The position numbers were made by a program, and so were the translations under genes. DNA of 12,767 nt. It comes from Planctomycetota bacterium (GTDB lineage: Bacteria > Planctomycetota > UBA11346). Under the pieces are notes generated by a model. It worked only from the letters and a program-made list of their open reading frames with translations. It ran no database searches and had not been told where the DNA came from. Below are positions 1 to 7,214 of the stretch, in pieces (position 1 is the stretch's first letter; the number at the start of each line of letters is the position of its first letter). The stretch spans positions 1 through 12,767 of the forward strand of contig JAHEDF010000055.1 of the NCBI GenBank assembly GCA_024641365.1. The letters are read 5' to 3'.

Positions 1-22
1 GGGTCGTTTATTAAAAGAAGGT

Positions 23-76
23 GACGTTAGGTGCCTGTCCTATGAGATCGACGTCAGGCGCCTGTCCTATGAGATC
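23..76 (+). repeat. Tandem 27-bp repeat, two units
   Basis: Two adjacent 27-bp units (23-49 and 50-76) share the core GCCTGTCCTATGAGATC and differ at two positions near their left ends. A third single unit lies at 6204-6230. After the last unit at both loci the same bases GGCCT follow, then the sequences diverge. The core resembles the GTGCCTGTCC-type palindromic repeats often found near REP-associated (IS200-like) transposases; that link is inference. Read through in the plus frame the units encode a nine-residue repeat (GACPMRS with two variable residues), which is probably meaningless. Confidence 0.8.
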
Positions 77-80
77 GGCC

Positions 81-269
81 TTCCAATTTGCCCAAGCCGA
101 TGGCGGAAATTACCTGTTATGTATTCCCTGTGACAGCGACATGAGTGAAGACCGGTCGATTTACGTGATTGATCACGAGTGGTACAACAGCACAGATGCC
201 GAGAATCTTTCACCCACACCGTTATCAAAATATCTCGCCTCACTTGCAGTGGAAACAGAAGAAGCGTGA
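81..269 (+). pseudogene. C-terminal remnant of a SUKH (SMI1/KNR4)-like protein
   Basis: The frame encodes about 62 residues beginning FQFAQADGGNY and continuing through CIPCDSD and IYVIDHEWYN to a C-terminal SPTPLSKYLASL helix. The order 'FA..GGNY', then a 'DHE' strand, then a C-terminal helix is what the end of SMI1/KNR4 (SUKH) proteins looks like. That family includes many immunity proteins for polymorphic toxins. The N-terminal half is missing: upstream the frame runs through the tandem 27-bp repeat and reaches a TAA at 12-14. An ATG at 21 could in principle start a chimeric 82-residue peptide, but its first 20 residues come from the repeat. I read this as a gene truncated by repeat insertion or deletion. 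The family call is by eye and moderate. Confidence 0.5.
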
Positions 270-330
270 ATGCTACTATTTTTGAAAAGGAATTAATGAG
301 ATAGTCATATGATAGATTGAACTAATTTAG

Positions 331-507
331 CGTGTGGTGTGACAATATCCCGCAGCCCTTTTGATTCCGGAAAGCGCGCCTTTACCAAGCTAAACGTATA
401 AAATTACGGATCAGGCTTGCTGGAAAATTTGTCGCAAGGTGGTTTGGCGGGAAATAGGCCGTACGCCTGTGATTAAATGAAATTTGTATTATTGTCACGC
501 CACAGGG
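331..507. mobile_element. MITE-like segment with terminal inverted repeats
   Basis: The left end carries TGTGGTGTGACAAT (333-346) and the right end ATTGTCACGCCACA (491-504), which are inverted repeats with one mismatch over 14 bp. The roughly 175 bp between them show no coding frame. Similar single ends recur elsewhere in the window (4922-4937, 6188-6200, 11239-11251, 11477-11491, 12625-12639), as expected of a small non-autonomous element or its solo ends. I could not find a target-site duplication, so mobility is inferred. This element fills most of the gene-free stretch 270-675; the rest (508-675) shows only a small CGAACC/GGTTCG hairpin near 523-540 and a GGGGGACAGTGCC stretch near 590-603. 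Confidence 0.45.
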
Positions 508-675
508 AGTTGTTTATGGCGAACCAACCTGGGTTCGATAATCTCTGACGCAAGATGTGTAAGTAAACCGAATGGCATCAAAAATTGCAGGGGGGACAGT
601 GCCGCTAGAGTTTTTTCATACCACGGGGCTTGAATTGATTTCCTTAAGTTGTCTTTGGGTGATAGTATTTGTCTT

Positions 676-3600
676 TTATTTGACGGTGAGCCATGTTCCG
701 ACCATGTAATCAACAAGGCCACGCTTCTTGCTGACAAGGGAAACCATCGACACGGTAAAAAAGACAATCAGCAAGGCACACGCAATACTAAACCATGCGA
801 ATGAATAATGTGAATATGCTAGCATGCATATCAAAATGGAAACAGCCGTAATAACTGGGGACCAGGCAATGATCGTACGGGCGCTGCGTCGCAACCGGCC
901 AGGGTTTTCTCCTCTTTCCCCAACGAGAATAAGACCACAAAGCGACATGACCGGACTACGATTAAATGCTACATTGGCGACTAGGCATGGCAGTGCCCCA
1001 AAAATAATTAACGTCCCAAACAGTGCTACTAAAAGACAAGCAAAAAACGCCACTATATTTTTATCTTGATCTATTACCGGAAATAGTTCAACGAAACGTT
1101 TCTTTGGAACTGGCACTGCTTCACCTTTTTGTTCAAGTGTCAGCATAGCGGCATTCACCTCTTCTCTCGTAAGGTTTGCTTGCCTTTTTTTTACGTCTTG
1201 CAAACGTGATTGATGATGATTTAGCAATGCCATAAGGAGTGGGTTGTCCAATGCTTCCGGATCTCGTTTTAGCATTTCGCTAATTAAGTGTGCGCCATAA
1301 ATTTGGTAAGCGTTGGCTTCGTTATGCAAATTATCGACCATTTCTGTATAATTGTTAGTACGGCTTAAAAATTTACTAAAATCATTATTGGTCTCTATCC
1401 TATCCAATGTTTGATATAATGGGTATGCTTCTGGATATTGCGCGTTTAAGCCAATTGCAGTGGCCGCGCCTGTTATTAGAAAAATCATAAAAATCGCGGT
1501 TACTGCGGTAAAATAACGGGCCATATTTAACTTATGCTTGCGCGATACGTCCACTGGTTTGTTCAGTAAGTCTTGAGCTGCTGTATGCAGTGCGGATAGT
1601 GACTTCATCTGTGCTGCGTCATGCAAGAATGTGCGCGCATGGACTGGGATTGGTTTTCTGGGTAATGTAAATTCCTTTTTATCGCCAGAGGAAATTCCAT
1701 GCAATGCCGCTACCGCGATTTGGTTGATGAGCTTATCAACATTTTCTACGTTATTTATGGGTGACAGTTTCCATGCATCTTCCTCGTGCGCGTCTGATAA
1801 TCCTGGGGCTCTAAAGTCGAGAATTTTTGCGCGTCCATCCAATGTTATCCACAGCCGATCCAGTCCCAAAATTTCAGGTGTGGTTCCATCGGTTTCGGCG
1901 ATGGCCAATTCTTGTGTCATATCGGTAATCAGATGGCGAACTTGGCTCCATTCCATGGGTTTCTGTACGGCTGTGAGAAATGGTTGTCCGGTCGGCGCTT
2001 CAAAGGCATCCCAGGAACCATTTGTTTCTTCAGACCGTTTTCCACTCAGCCAGCGCAGCCTGCCAAACCGAGTAATTTGTCGTAGTTTCGCACTGTCGTC
2101 GGTTGGCATTGATGAATAGTGACGAATCCAGACTTTACGAAATAATTGCGGATCATATCCGAGTAGAGTTTGAACGCCTTTTGCTGTCTGCGAATTTTCC
2201 ATGGTGTCGAGGTTACTCATGACGTAATAGGCACCTATCTGGGGACCATCCATGGCGCTCACCATGTCATTGGGGTTCAGTTGTGCCCGTGGGCGTCTCT
2301 CTTCGACATGTGTACGCACAACTCTAGTTTTGCTAATCAAGTCAAATAAGGTGGCCATGCCATTGCGGCGCCGCATGGTGATGAAAAAAGACGCAAAACA
2401 GGCAAAACTAAAAAGTGCGGCGATATTTAGGGCAGGCGCGTCTGGATCTGCAAAAATACTTGGATTAAAAACAGCGAGGATGAAATAAGGAATATTAGGG
2501 AGCAAAATGAAAAGTGATGCTCGTACCAGTGCCTGACGCATGGTACAGGAAAGGCTGCTGTCGTTTTGTTGAACAACGCGCAGTCCAAATTGTTTTTTAC
2601 TGATGGTGGTTCCAGTTAAACCTTCCGATAGGGCAAAATAGGTAAATGTGATTATTGGGCCAAGTCCTATCATCAGAGGCGAATTCAGACTTAAATCCAA
2701 TTTACCATGTGCGACCATCGACACGGCGACGTTAATCACGGCAATTCCTAAGAAATCAGTCGCATAAGCAAGAATGCGTAGCATGGTAGCCGGTTTTTTT
2801 GAAGATGTCACACTGAATGGCATCAACGCATCGCGAAATTCAGCATAAGTACGGAAACGCTGATCTGGGGATTTAGCCAAGCATTTGTTTACAACCTGTG
2901 ACAGGCCAACGGGAATTTTTGGGTTTATGGCGCTAAGATTTGGCGGCGCATCTTCTAGCACGCGTGCCATCAGAGATATAAATTTTGTTCCTTCAAATGG
3001 TGCATGTCCTGTTAATAAAAAATACAGCGTGACGCCAACTGAATAAATATCGCTACGGACATCCAGATCATCTCCGCGAAGTTGTTCAGGCGAAGCAAAT
3101 GCTGGCGTTCCCATAAAAGTTCCGGGTTGCGTCACTTCCGATTTTAGTTTATCGAGCGTGGATATTGAGAGACCATAATCGCCAACCTTGACGTCACCCT
3201 GGGCATCTACGAAACAATTTCCGGGTTTAATGTCGCGATGGAGTACGCCTTTTTCATATGCCGCTTCAAGTCCATCAATTAATTGCAGAATAGCGGTCAC
3301 GGCTTTATGTGGTGTGAGTGGCCCATCTTTTTTCACTACATCTTTTAGTGTTCCTCCAAGCACTACTTCCATCGTGATTACCGGGCGTTCTTCAATCTCG
3401 GTGGTGCCAAATACGTAAACGCTATTGGGATGATTGACGCTGGCGGCCATGCGCCCTTCTCGCATAAACTGTTTTCTGGCGTCATCTGAGTTAATTTTGT
3501 GGCAAAGCACTTTTAGGGCTAGGCGTCGTCCAGATTCAAGGTCCTGAGCGTCGTAGACTTCTCCCATTCCACCGCTTCCCAACATATTGTAAATTTTATA

Positions 3601-3810
3601 GTTGCCGAAGATTTGGCCATTGGTCAGCTTTCTCTTCGGTAGCATACCCACAGGTGAAGTCGTAATTGTTGCATGAATGTCGTTTAATGTGTGCCGCAGG
3701 GTGTCGGTTTGTGTCAGGGCCAATTGCAGCAAACATTTTGGACATGGCTGGTCTTCCATGCCGATTGAAAGTGCCGTTCCGCATTTTGGACAGTATGAAG
3801 GGGTCGTCAT
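676..3810 (-). CDS. Membrane-anchored Ser/Thr protein kinase with RDD domain and pseudokinase-like domain
   Basis: This is a 1044-residue protein. It opens with a zinc ribbon (Cys 7, 10, 23, 26), then a Hanks-type kinase domain (about 68-335): glycine loop GSGGMG 78-83, ATP-binding Lys100, catalytic HRDIKPGN with Asp193, metal-binding motif DYG 211-213 in place of DFG, and SPEQ 240-243. An RDD-type membrane domain follows (about 343-498, several helices). Residues about 525-710 look like a second, degenerate kinase fold (GYDPQLFRKVW, FGRLRW, LDRLWITLDGRAKILDF) without an HRD motif. The C-terminus has one membrane helix (766-788), a polar stretch, and a second RDD-like helical region (919-1024). 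The ATG at 3810 was chosen over an upstream TTG at 3849 because AAGG lies before it. The gene sits 108 bp downstream of the sigma factor on the same strand, probably co-transcribed. Substrates are unknown; the neighbouring sigma factor is a plausible partner by analogy with planctomycete sigma-kinase pairs. Confidence 0.9.
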   Translation of the reverse strand: MTTPSYCPKCGTALSIGMEDQPCPKCLLQLALTQTDTLRHTLNDIHATITTSPVGMLPKRKLTNGQIFGNYKIYNMLGSGGMGEVYDAQDLESGRRLALKVLCHKINSDDARKQFMREGRMAASVNHPNSVYVFGTTEIEERPVITMEVVLGGTLKDVVKKDGPLTPHKAVTAILQLIDGLEAAYEKGVLHRDIKPGNCFVDAQGDVKVGDYGLSISTLDKLKSEVTQPGTFMGTPAFASPEQLRGDDLDVRSDIYSVGVTLYFLLTGHAPFEGTKFISLMARVLEDAPPNLSAINPKIPVGLSQVVNKCLAKSPDQRFRTYAEFRDALMPFSVTSSKKPATMLRILAYATDFLGIAVINVAVSMVAHGKLDLSLNSPLMIGLGPIITFTYFALSEGLTGTTISKKQFGLRVVQQNDSSLSCTMRQALVRASLFILLPNIPYFILAVFNPSIFADPDAPALNIAALFSFACFASFFITMRRRNGMATLFDLISKTRVVRTHVEERRPRAQLNPNDMVSAMDGPQIGAYYVMSNLDTMENSQTAKGVQTLLGYDPQLFRKVWIRHYSSMPTDDSAKLRQITRFGRLRWLSGKRSEETNGSWDAFEAPTGQPFLTAVQKPMEWSQVRHLITDMTQELAIAETDGTTPEILGLDRLWITLDGRAKILDFRAPGLSDAHEEDAWKLSPINNVENVDKLINQIAVAALHGISSGDKKEFTLPRKPIPVHARTFLHDAAQMKSLSALHTAAQDLLNKPVDVSRKHKLNMARYFTAVTAIFMIFLITGAATAIGLNAQYPEAYPLYQTLDRIETNNDFSKFLSRTNNYTEMVDNLHNEANAYQIYGAHLISEMLKRDPEALDNPLLMALLNHHQSRLQDVKKRQANLTREEVNAAMLTLEQKGEAVPVPKKRFVELFPVIDQDKNIVAFFACLLVALFGTLIIFGALPCLVANVAFNRSPVMSLCGLILVGERGENPGRLRRSARTIIAWSPVITAVSILICMLAYSHYSFAWFSIACALLIVFFTVSMVSLVSKKRGLVDYMVGTWLTVK

Positions 3811-3918
3811 TGGTAAGCCTTGTTTGGTGTATGCCTCTATCAAAAGCAAACCAATCGAAAGGTTACAGGTATCTTTTCTAGCGCTGATTAACGATGTTGT
3901 TATCGCGTCAAATAGGAG

Positions 3919-4698
3919 CTAACTGTAGGAGGAAACGCAACTAATTAAATATGTCAATTCTTCATCAATAGACGTTTTGTCGCTAACAGTTTGGGCAACG
4001 GTTTCACGTAAAAGCTTTCGGTAGCGGTTGCGAAGTCGATGGGCCGCAACTTTGACAGCACCTTCACTCATGGACAAGGTGTTGGCGATATCTTGATAGG
4101 ATATGCCACATTCGTCCTTGGTCATTGTATGCAGCAGAGCCTCAAAAATAGCCAATTGTCCTGATTGTTCGTATTCCAATCGCAGTGTTTCTTGAGCCGT
4201 TCTCAAGGCTGTGAGTGCCCATTCGTGGTCGAAAGCGGCATCTGTCGATGTGGTTTTCGTAGCGGTAGAGACATACAATTGTTCAGCAAACGTGGTATCC
4301 AAGGTTACGATCGACTTTCCGCCACCACGCTTTAGCGCCGTTTCACGGTCATGAACATTGGCCATGTAGTTCTTTACGGACGCCAATAAAAAAGAACGAA
4401 ACTTACCATTTTCCTGAGAAACTGACTTAAAGTAGCCCTTTTCAATAAACATGAGAAAAAATCCCTGTGTTAGATCTTCAGCGCGATGCACATCGTTTCC
4501 CCGCCGTCGCACGTAACTATAAACAGGGTACCAATAACTTTCGCACAGTTTAGCGAGCGCCGTTCGTGTTTCCGTGTTATCTGATCCATCACGTGCATTG
4601 CGCACTATCGACCAGTGCGTTGTCATAAAAATATCTGTGCCTGGCGAATCTTCATTTTTCATAATAAAAATATCTGTCATGTGTGGCAATGCTGCCAT
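3919..4698 (-). CDS. ECF-family RNA polymerase sigma factor, planctomycete kinase-associated type
   Basis: The 259-residue protein has the signature opening of planctomycete ECF-like sigma factors: TTHWSIV (26-32), a LCESYWYPVYSYVRRRG segment (51-67) and the region-2 motif AEDLTQGFF (73-81). The C-terminal region 4 carries a helix-turn-helix, ISYQDIANTLSMSEGAVKVA (199-218), followed by a basic helix. It would direct RNA polymerase to a dedicated promoter set. No anti-sigma factor gene is visible; instead the kinase gene follows in the same orientation, which fits the sigma-plus-kinase pairing seen in this phylum. The start is uncertain: ATGs at 4698, 4680, 4662 and 4626 are in frame, none with a clear ribosome site, and the conserved part begins at the last of them. 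Three CTTTAGTC repeats lie immediately upstream and might be control sites. Confidence 0.9.
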   Translation of the reverse strand: MAALPHMTDIFIMKNEDSPGTDIFMTTHWSIVRNARDGSDNTETRTALAKLCESYWYPVYSYVRRRGNDVHRAEDLTQGFFLMFIEKGYFKSVSQENGKFRSFLLASVKNYMANVHDRETALKRGGGKSIVTLDTTFAEQLYVSTATKTTSTDAAFDHEWALTALRTAQETLRLEYEQSGQLAIFEALLHTMTKDECGISYQDIANTLSMSEGAVKVAAHRLRNRYRKLLRETVAQTVSDKTSIDEELTYLISCVSSYS

Positions 4699-4701
4699 GA
4701 T

Positions 4702-4743
4702 GACTAAAGTGATTAATGACTTGACTAAAGAGGATGACTAAAG
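4702..4743 (-). promoter_or_regulatory. Three CTTTAGTC direct repeats before the sigma factor gene
   Basis: GACTAAAG on the plus strand occurs at 4702-4709, 4723-4730 and 4736-4743; read towards the sigma gene this is CTTTAGTC three times, with start-to-start spacings of 13 and 21 bp. The last copy ends 4 bp before the ATG at 4698. The clustering of an identical octamer suggests protein binding, possibly autoregulation, but the role is inferred. Confidence 0.4.
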
Positions 4744-5068
4744 GACAGGCTACTTGATGAGGTCATAGTCGAGTTTGTAGGGATATCAGATTAACTGTCT
4801 ACCCTTAAGGTGGCAAAATTATTGGCGACGAATTTTATTACTTTCCCTCGTCCTGTGAAAAAACTCAAATGGCCTAATGGGATTGCGTATAAAATTAGGA
4901 AAAAGAGCGTTTCTGGAATTCTTTTACACCACACGCCAAAGGCGTGCGCGCCAAGCGCAGGCCGTTGTTAAATAATTAAAAACACCACCTATAATACCAG
5001 GGCAAAAGTTAAGAAATGAGCCGAATAGCATTGAGTATGACGACAAATTATTTCTACAAATTATTCAG
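4744..5068. other. Gene-free spacer with one dispersed-motif copy
   Basis: I see no credible gene here. The stretch holds a copy of the dispersed motif at 4922-4937 (TTACACCACACGCC on the plus strand) that runs into a small hairpin, ACGCC-AAA-GGCGT, followed by a GC-rich patch (about 4938-4965) in otherwise AT-rich DNA. Both flanking genes are on the minus strand, so this spacer is upstream of the sigma gene and downstream of the SGNH hydrolase gene. No strong terminator is visible for the latter. Confidence 0.5.
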
Positions 5069-5770
5069 CTACTTTTCACCTGACTTAACCAAAGCGATCG
5101 CTTTTTCCGCAAAACGATTACCCAAGGTGACGAAGCCTTCTTTTGTCGCATGGATACCGTTGTTTGATCCATTCAAATCATCCGAGTCTACCCAGTCGGC
5201 TCGTGGCAAATCCTTTGCCAGTTGGACCTGTATGTCGCGCATCTTTGTCCAATGTGGGTGAGATTTATTATTCATGCTAAAATCATTGATACGGCCGATG
5301 ACCACGTTCATGTCGTCCCGTTTCAGATCACCGGCTAACTGTGCTACAAGCCCTTTAAAGCTATTTGCATAGATCTCACTTTGTTCAATTTTGGCCTCAC
5401 GTTCGCCTTGCATCCACACAAACGTTACCGTGGCAATCTTTTGATCTTTAATGGCTTCATTAACTTTTATCATTAACTTGTCGTAAATATCGCCAATTGG
5501 CGCAGGCATGTCGCCATGAGCTGGCTTGTAAGCTTTATACCAGCGACTAATTGGTTCGCCGGGTTTAGATTCCTTGACCACAAGCACGTTTTCCTTGCCA
5601 AAAGCTTTTTCGACAGCCGGTATAAAAGATTCTTCCTCTTTCATGAAGGTCATGTTTGATTGACCCGAAAGAATGAAAAGGTGTTTACCGTTATCTGCTG
5701 CATGCAAGGGCGTTGCTAGCAGGCTGATCATGGTCAAAGTGAAGAGTAATGTAATTGTACTTAGTTTCAT
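5069..5770 (-). CDS. Secreted SGNH/GDSL hydrolase, sialate O-acetylesterase-like
   Basis: The 233-residue protein begins with a signal peptide (hydrophobic 5-20, likely cleavage after PLHA at 24). The mature part starts with HLFILSGQSNM, whose Ser38 in GQSN is the expected nucleophile of the SASA (DUF303) esterase family. WMQGERE (119-125) is the third family block, and SNNGIHATKEGF (202-213) holds the likely catalytic His207. The residue three before that His is Asn where many SGNH enzymes have Asp; Asp196, 198 and 199 are nearby. The family removes acetyl groups from sugars, often in polysaccharide degradation, and this protein should act in the periplasm or outside the cell. It is short for the family, having only the core domain. 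AAAGGA lies 8 nt before the ATG, inside the end of the preceding small gene. Confidence 0.87.
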   Translation of the reverse strand: MKLSTITLLFTLTMISLLATPLHAADNGKHLFILSGQSNMTFMKEEESFIPAVEKAFGKENVLVVKESKPGEPISRWYKAYKPAHGDMPAPIGDIYDKLMIKVNEAIKDQKIATVTFVWMQGEREAKIEQSEIYANSFKGLVAQLAGDLKRDDMNVVIGRINDFSMNNKSHPHWTKMRDIQVQLAKDLPRADWVDSDDLNGSNNGIHATKEGFVTLGNRFAEKAIALVKSGEK

Positions 5771-5774
5771 AAAG

Positions 5775-5879
5775 TTATCCTTTTAGATAATATTTTTGTT
5801 TATTGAGATCTAACAGAGCATTAGCAATTATATAAATTACTCCCAATGTTATCGTCAGCAGAAATAGTTTCATGGTCAT
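5775..5879 (-). CDS. 34-residue single-pass membrane peptide
   Basis: The frame starts ATG ACC ATG and encodes one hydrophobic helix (about residues 4-22, LFLLTITLGVIYIIANALL) followed by a basic tail ending YYLKG. AGGGAA lies a few bases before the first ATG. The stop TAA ends at 5775, only 4 bases before the ATG of the SGNH hydrolase, and the hydrolase ribosome site AAAGGA is formed by the last codons of this frame. That arrangement suggests translational coupling. I do not recognise a family. It could be a small membrane protein or a leader whose translation controls the hydrolase. A longer version of the frame reaches 6125 but its extra residues look random. Confidence 0.5.
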   Translation of the reverse strand: MTMKLFLLTITLGVIYIIANALLDLNKQKYYLKG

Positions 5880-6187
5880 TACTTTCCCTGTGAACATCGG
5901 CACGAAAAACACACGCACTCGCGGCGTTTTCCGAACGACGTCATTTTGTGGGCACACACCCGTTTCACCATGGTGGCGAAGCACCTTACTGGGCTCCATT
6001 ATGCAGGAGACGGTAAGGCCGATTGAAAAACCCTGTACTTGTACGGCGATAGGCGGGCAATAACGCCGACAAAGAGGGAATAAAATCCGCCACCGCCCCA
6101 TACTTACAACCCTGAAGTATAACAAGCTTCGGGTATTTTGTATTTCACGAGGTAATTAGCCTCTTTTTATAATAAATCAGATATGAT
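5880..6187. other. Divergent gene-free region
   Basis: This is the turning point between the minus-strand and plus-strand gene blocks, so it should hold the promoter of the 34-aa peptide/hydrolase pair. It has no convincing frame. It contains an imperfect hairpin ACCCTGAAG/CTTCGGGT (about 6109-6134) and the small terminator-like hairpin described separately. I could not single out a promoter. Confidence 0.4.
6149..6168 (+). terminator. Weak hairpin followed by T run
   Basis: GAGG (6149-6152) and CCTC (6160-6163) form a 4-bp stem with a 7-nt loop, followed directly by TTTTT. No plus-strand gene ends just before it, so it may be chance, or a remnant. Confidence 0.25.
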
Positions 6188-6200
6188 CCTGTGGTGTGAA
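6188..6200 (+). repeat. Dispersed motif copy next to the third 27-bp unit
   Basis: CCTGTGGTGTGAA here is matched exactly, in inverted orientation, by 11239-11251. It sits only 3 bp before the third 27-bp repeat unit (6204-6230), so two repeat families abut at this point. Confidence 0.5.
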
Positions 6201-6203
6201 CAT

Positions 6204-6230
6204 GACGTCAGATGCCTGTCCTATGAGATC
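6204..6230 (+). repeat. Third copy of the 27-bp repeat
   Basis: GACGTCAGATGCCTGTCC followed by TATGAGATC matches the tandem units at 23-76 with one or two differences and is followed by the same GGCCT. It lies upstream of the secreted protein gene at 6349 and gives that frame a false N-terminal extension starting at 6196. Confidence 0.8.
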
Positions 6231-6277
6231 GGCCTACCTCAGGCGGACTCGCTATGCTTTACGACAAATATGGCGAT

Positions 6278-6294
6278 GTTACAACTTTGTTACA
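6278..6294 (+). promoter_or_regulatory. GTTACA-N5-GTTACA direct repeat upstream of 6349 gene
   Basis: Two GTTACA hexamers start at 6278 and 6289, an 11-bp period that places them on the same face of the helix. The second ends 54 nt before the ATG at 6349. A near-identical arrangement occurs before the next gene at 7147-7163. Eleven-bp direct repeats are typical of PhoB/OmpR-type response regulator sites, but the binding factor is not known. Confidence 0.4.
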
Positions 6295-6348
6295 ATGCTG
6301 TCTTATCACATTGTTAGTTTTACACCTACGAGAACTCAAGGAGCTGCG

Positions 6349-7035
6349 ATGATAAAATACGTTCTGTTGGCTATCTGTGGATTTATTTTGGCAAATGCCA
6401 CATATGCTGAAGAAGGAAAAGATGGAATAGAGCAAGCGAAAGAAATCGGCAGCCTAAAAGAGTGGAACGAACTGACGAAATCGCTGACCAAAGAAAATAT
6501 TAAAACAGCTGTGGTCAAAAAAATGTATTACGATTTCAAAAGCTATCGTGGAGATGGCCAAAACACGATATTTGATAGAGATGTAATTCAAAGATTTTTA
6601 CAATTTCATGATAATTTACTGTATAGTGAAAATGCCCTTCAGATCGATGACTTGGGTAATGAGCGCCTTTATGCGACAATAATTTTGCAAGATGGGACAG
6701 AAGTCTATGTACGCCTGGCGACCGGCTCTGTGAGTGTGGCAGATTGTGCTGCCATGGGATTTAGCAAAGAGACGCTTGATAAAATTACTTGGGGAAAAAT
6801 GACAGTTAATGAAGCTCGCACTGGGATGCCAGTAGCTAGAGCAATGCTTGCAAAGTTAATCAATACCGAAAAATATAAAAACTTAAAAGATGATGACATA
6901 GCATTTTATAGTCTTGTGACGGGATATATGACTGTAAATAAAAAGAAGACCATGTATTTTGTCATTAATCAAAACGTGCGCGATGTTCTCAATAGTCTTT
7001 TAGAGGAGCCTCTTCAAAATAACCGTAAGAAATAA
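6349..7035 (+). CDS. Small secreted protein of unknown function
   Basis: The 228-residue product starts with a clear signal peptide (MIKYVLLAICGFILANATYA, cleavage likely before EEGKD). The mature part is charged, probably mixed alpha/beta, with a GNERLYATIILQDGTEVYVRL strand pair near the middle and a Lys-rich C-terminus. I do not recognise a family. The ATG at 6349 is chosen because AAGGAG lies 5 nt upstream; a longer frame from 6196 would read through repeat DNA and bury the signal sequence. The gene is followed by a hairpin (7051-7075) and then, on the same strand, by the membrane-anchored protein gene. The two share a similar upstream direct repeat, so they may respond to the same signal. 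Confidence 0.8.
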   Translation: MIKYVLLAICGFILANATYAEEGKDGIEQAKEIGSLKEWNELTKSLTKENIKTAVVKKMYYDFKSYRGDGQNTIFDRDVIQRFLQFHDNLLYSENALQIDDLGNERLYATIILQDGTEVYVRLATGSVSVADCAAMGFSKETLDKITWGKMTVNEARTGMPVARAMLAKLINTEKYKNLKDDDIAFYSLVTGYMTVNKKKTMYFVINQNVRDVLNSLLEEPLQNNRKK

Positions 7036-7050
7036 TAGTTCACTAGCCTA

Positions 7051-7075
7051 GCAGGCTGCTGAAAAAGTAGCCTGC
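7051..7075 (+). terminator. Hairpin after the secreted protein gene
   Basis: GCAGGCT (7051-7057) pairs with AGCCTGC (7069-7075) across an 11-nt A-rich loop, 15 bp after the stop codon. There is no T run behind it, so it may be a repeat-derived palindrome or an mRNA-stabilising hairpin rather than an intrinsic terminator. Confidence 0.35.
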
Positions 7076-7146
7076 GGGGGTGTTGAAGGGGGCAGGTGGA
7101 AGAATGGTAAAAATGCCTGTCCTTTTGATTTCTGTACAACAAAGAT

Positions 7147-7163
7147 GTTACAAATTAGTTACA
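7147..7163 (+). promoter_or_regulatory. GTTACA-N5-GTTACA direct repeat upstream of 7215 gene
   Basis: GTTACA occurs at 7147-7152 and 7158-7163, an 11-bp period. Including the preceding GAT and the spacer, 18 of 20 positions match the copy at 6275-6294. It ends 51 nt before the proposed TTG start, nearly the same distance as in the other gene. Confidence 0.4.
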
Positions 7164-7214
7164 CAGGACTATGTGCACCGAATAGCATATGCGCATCCAT
7201 CACAGGAACTCCAC

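Noticed and set aside
495..767. 90-residue minus-strand frame overlapping the kinase 3' end
   Set aside because: It overlaps the well-supported kinase in another frame, has no ribosome site and no recognisable features.
5016..5261. Plus-strand frame opposite the SGNH hydrolase
   Set aside because: It is antisense to a strongly supported gene and has no independent features.
5880..6125. N-terminal extension of the 34-aa peptide to 116 residues
   Set aside because: The extra residues look random (many Arg, Cys, Pro), and a ribosome site lies at the internal ATG 5879.
6196..6348. N-terminal extension of the secreted protein
   Set aside because: It is derived from the 27-bp repeat and would place the signal peptide internally; AAGGAG precedes the ATG at 6349.
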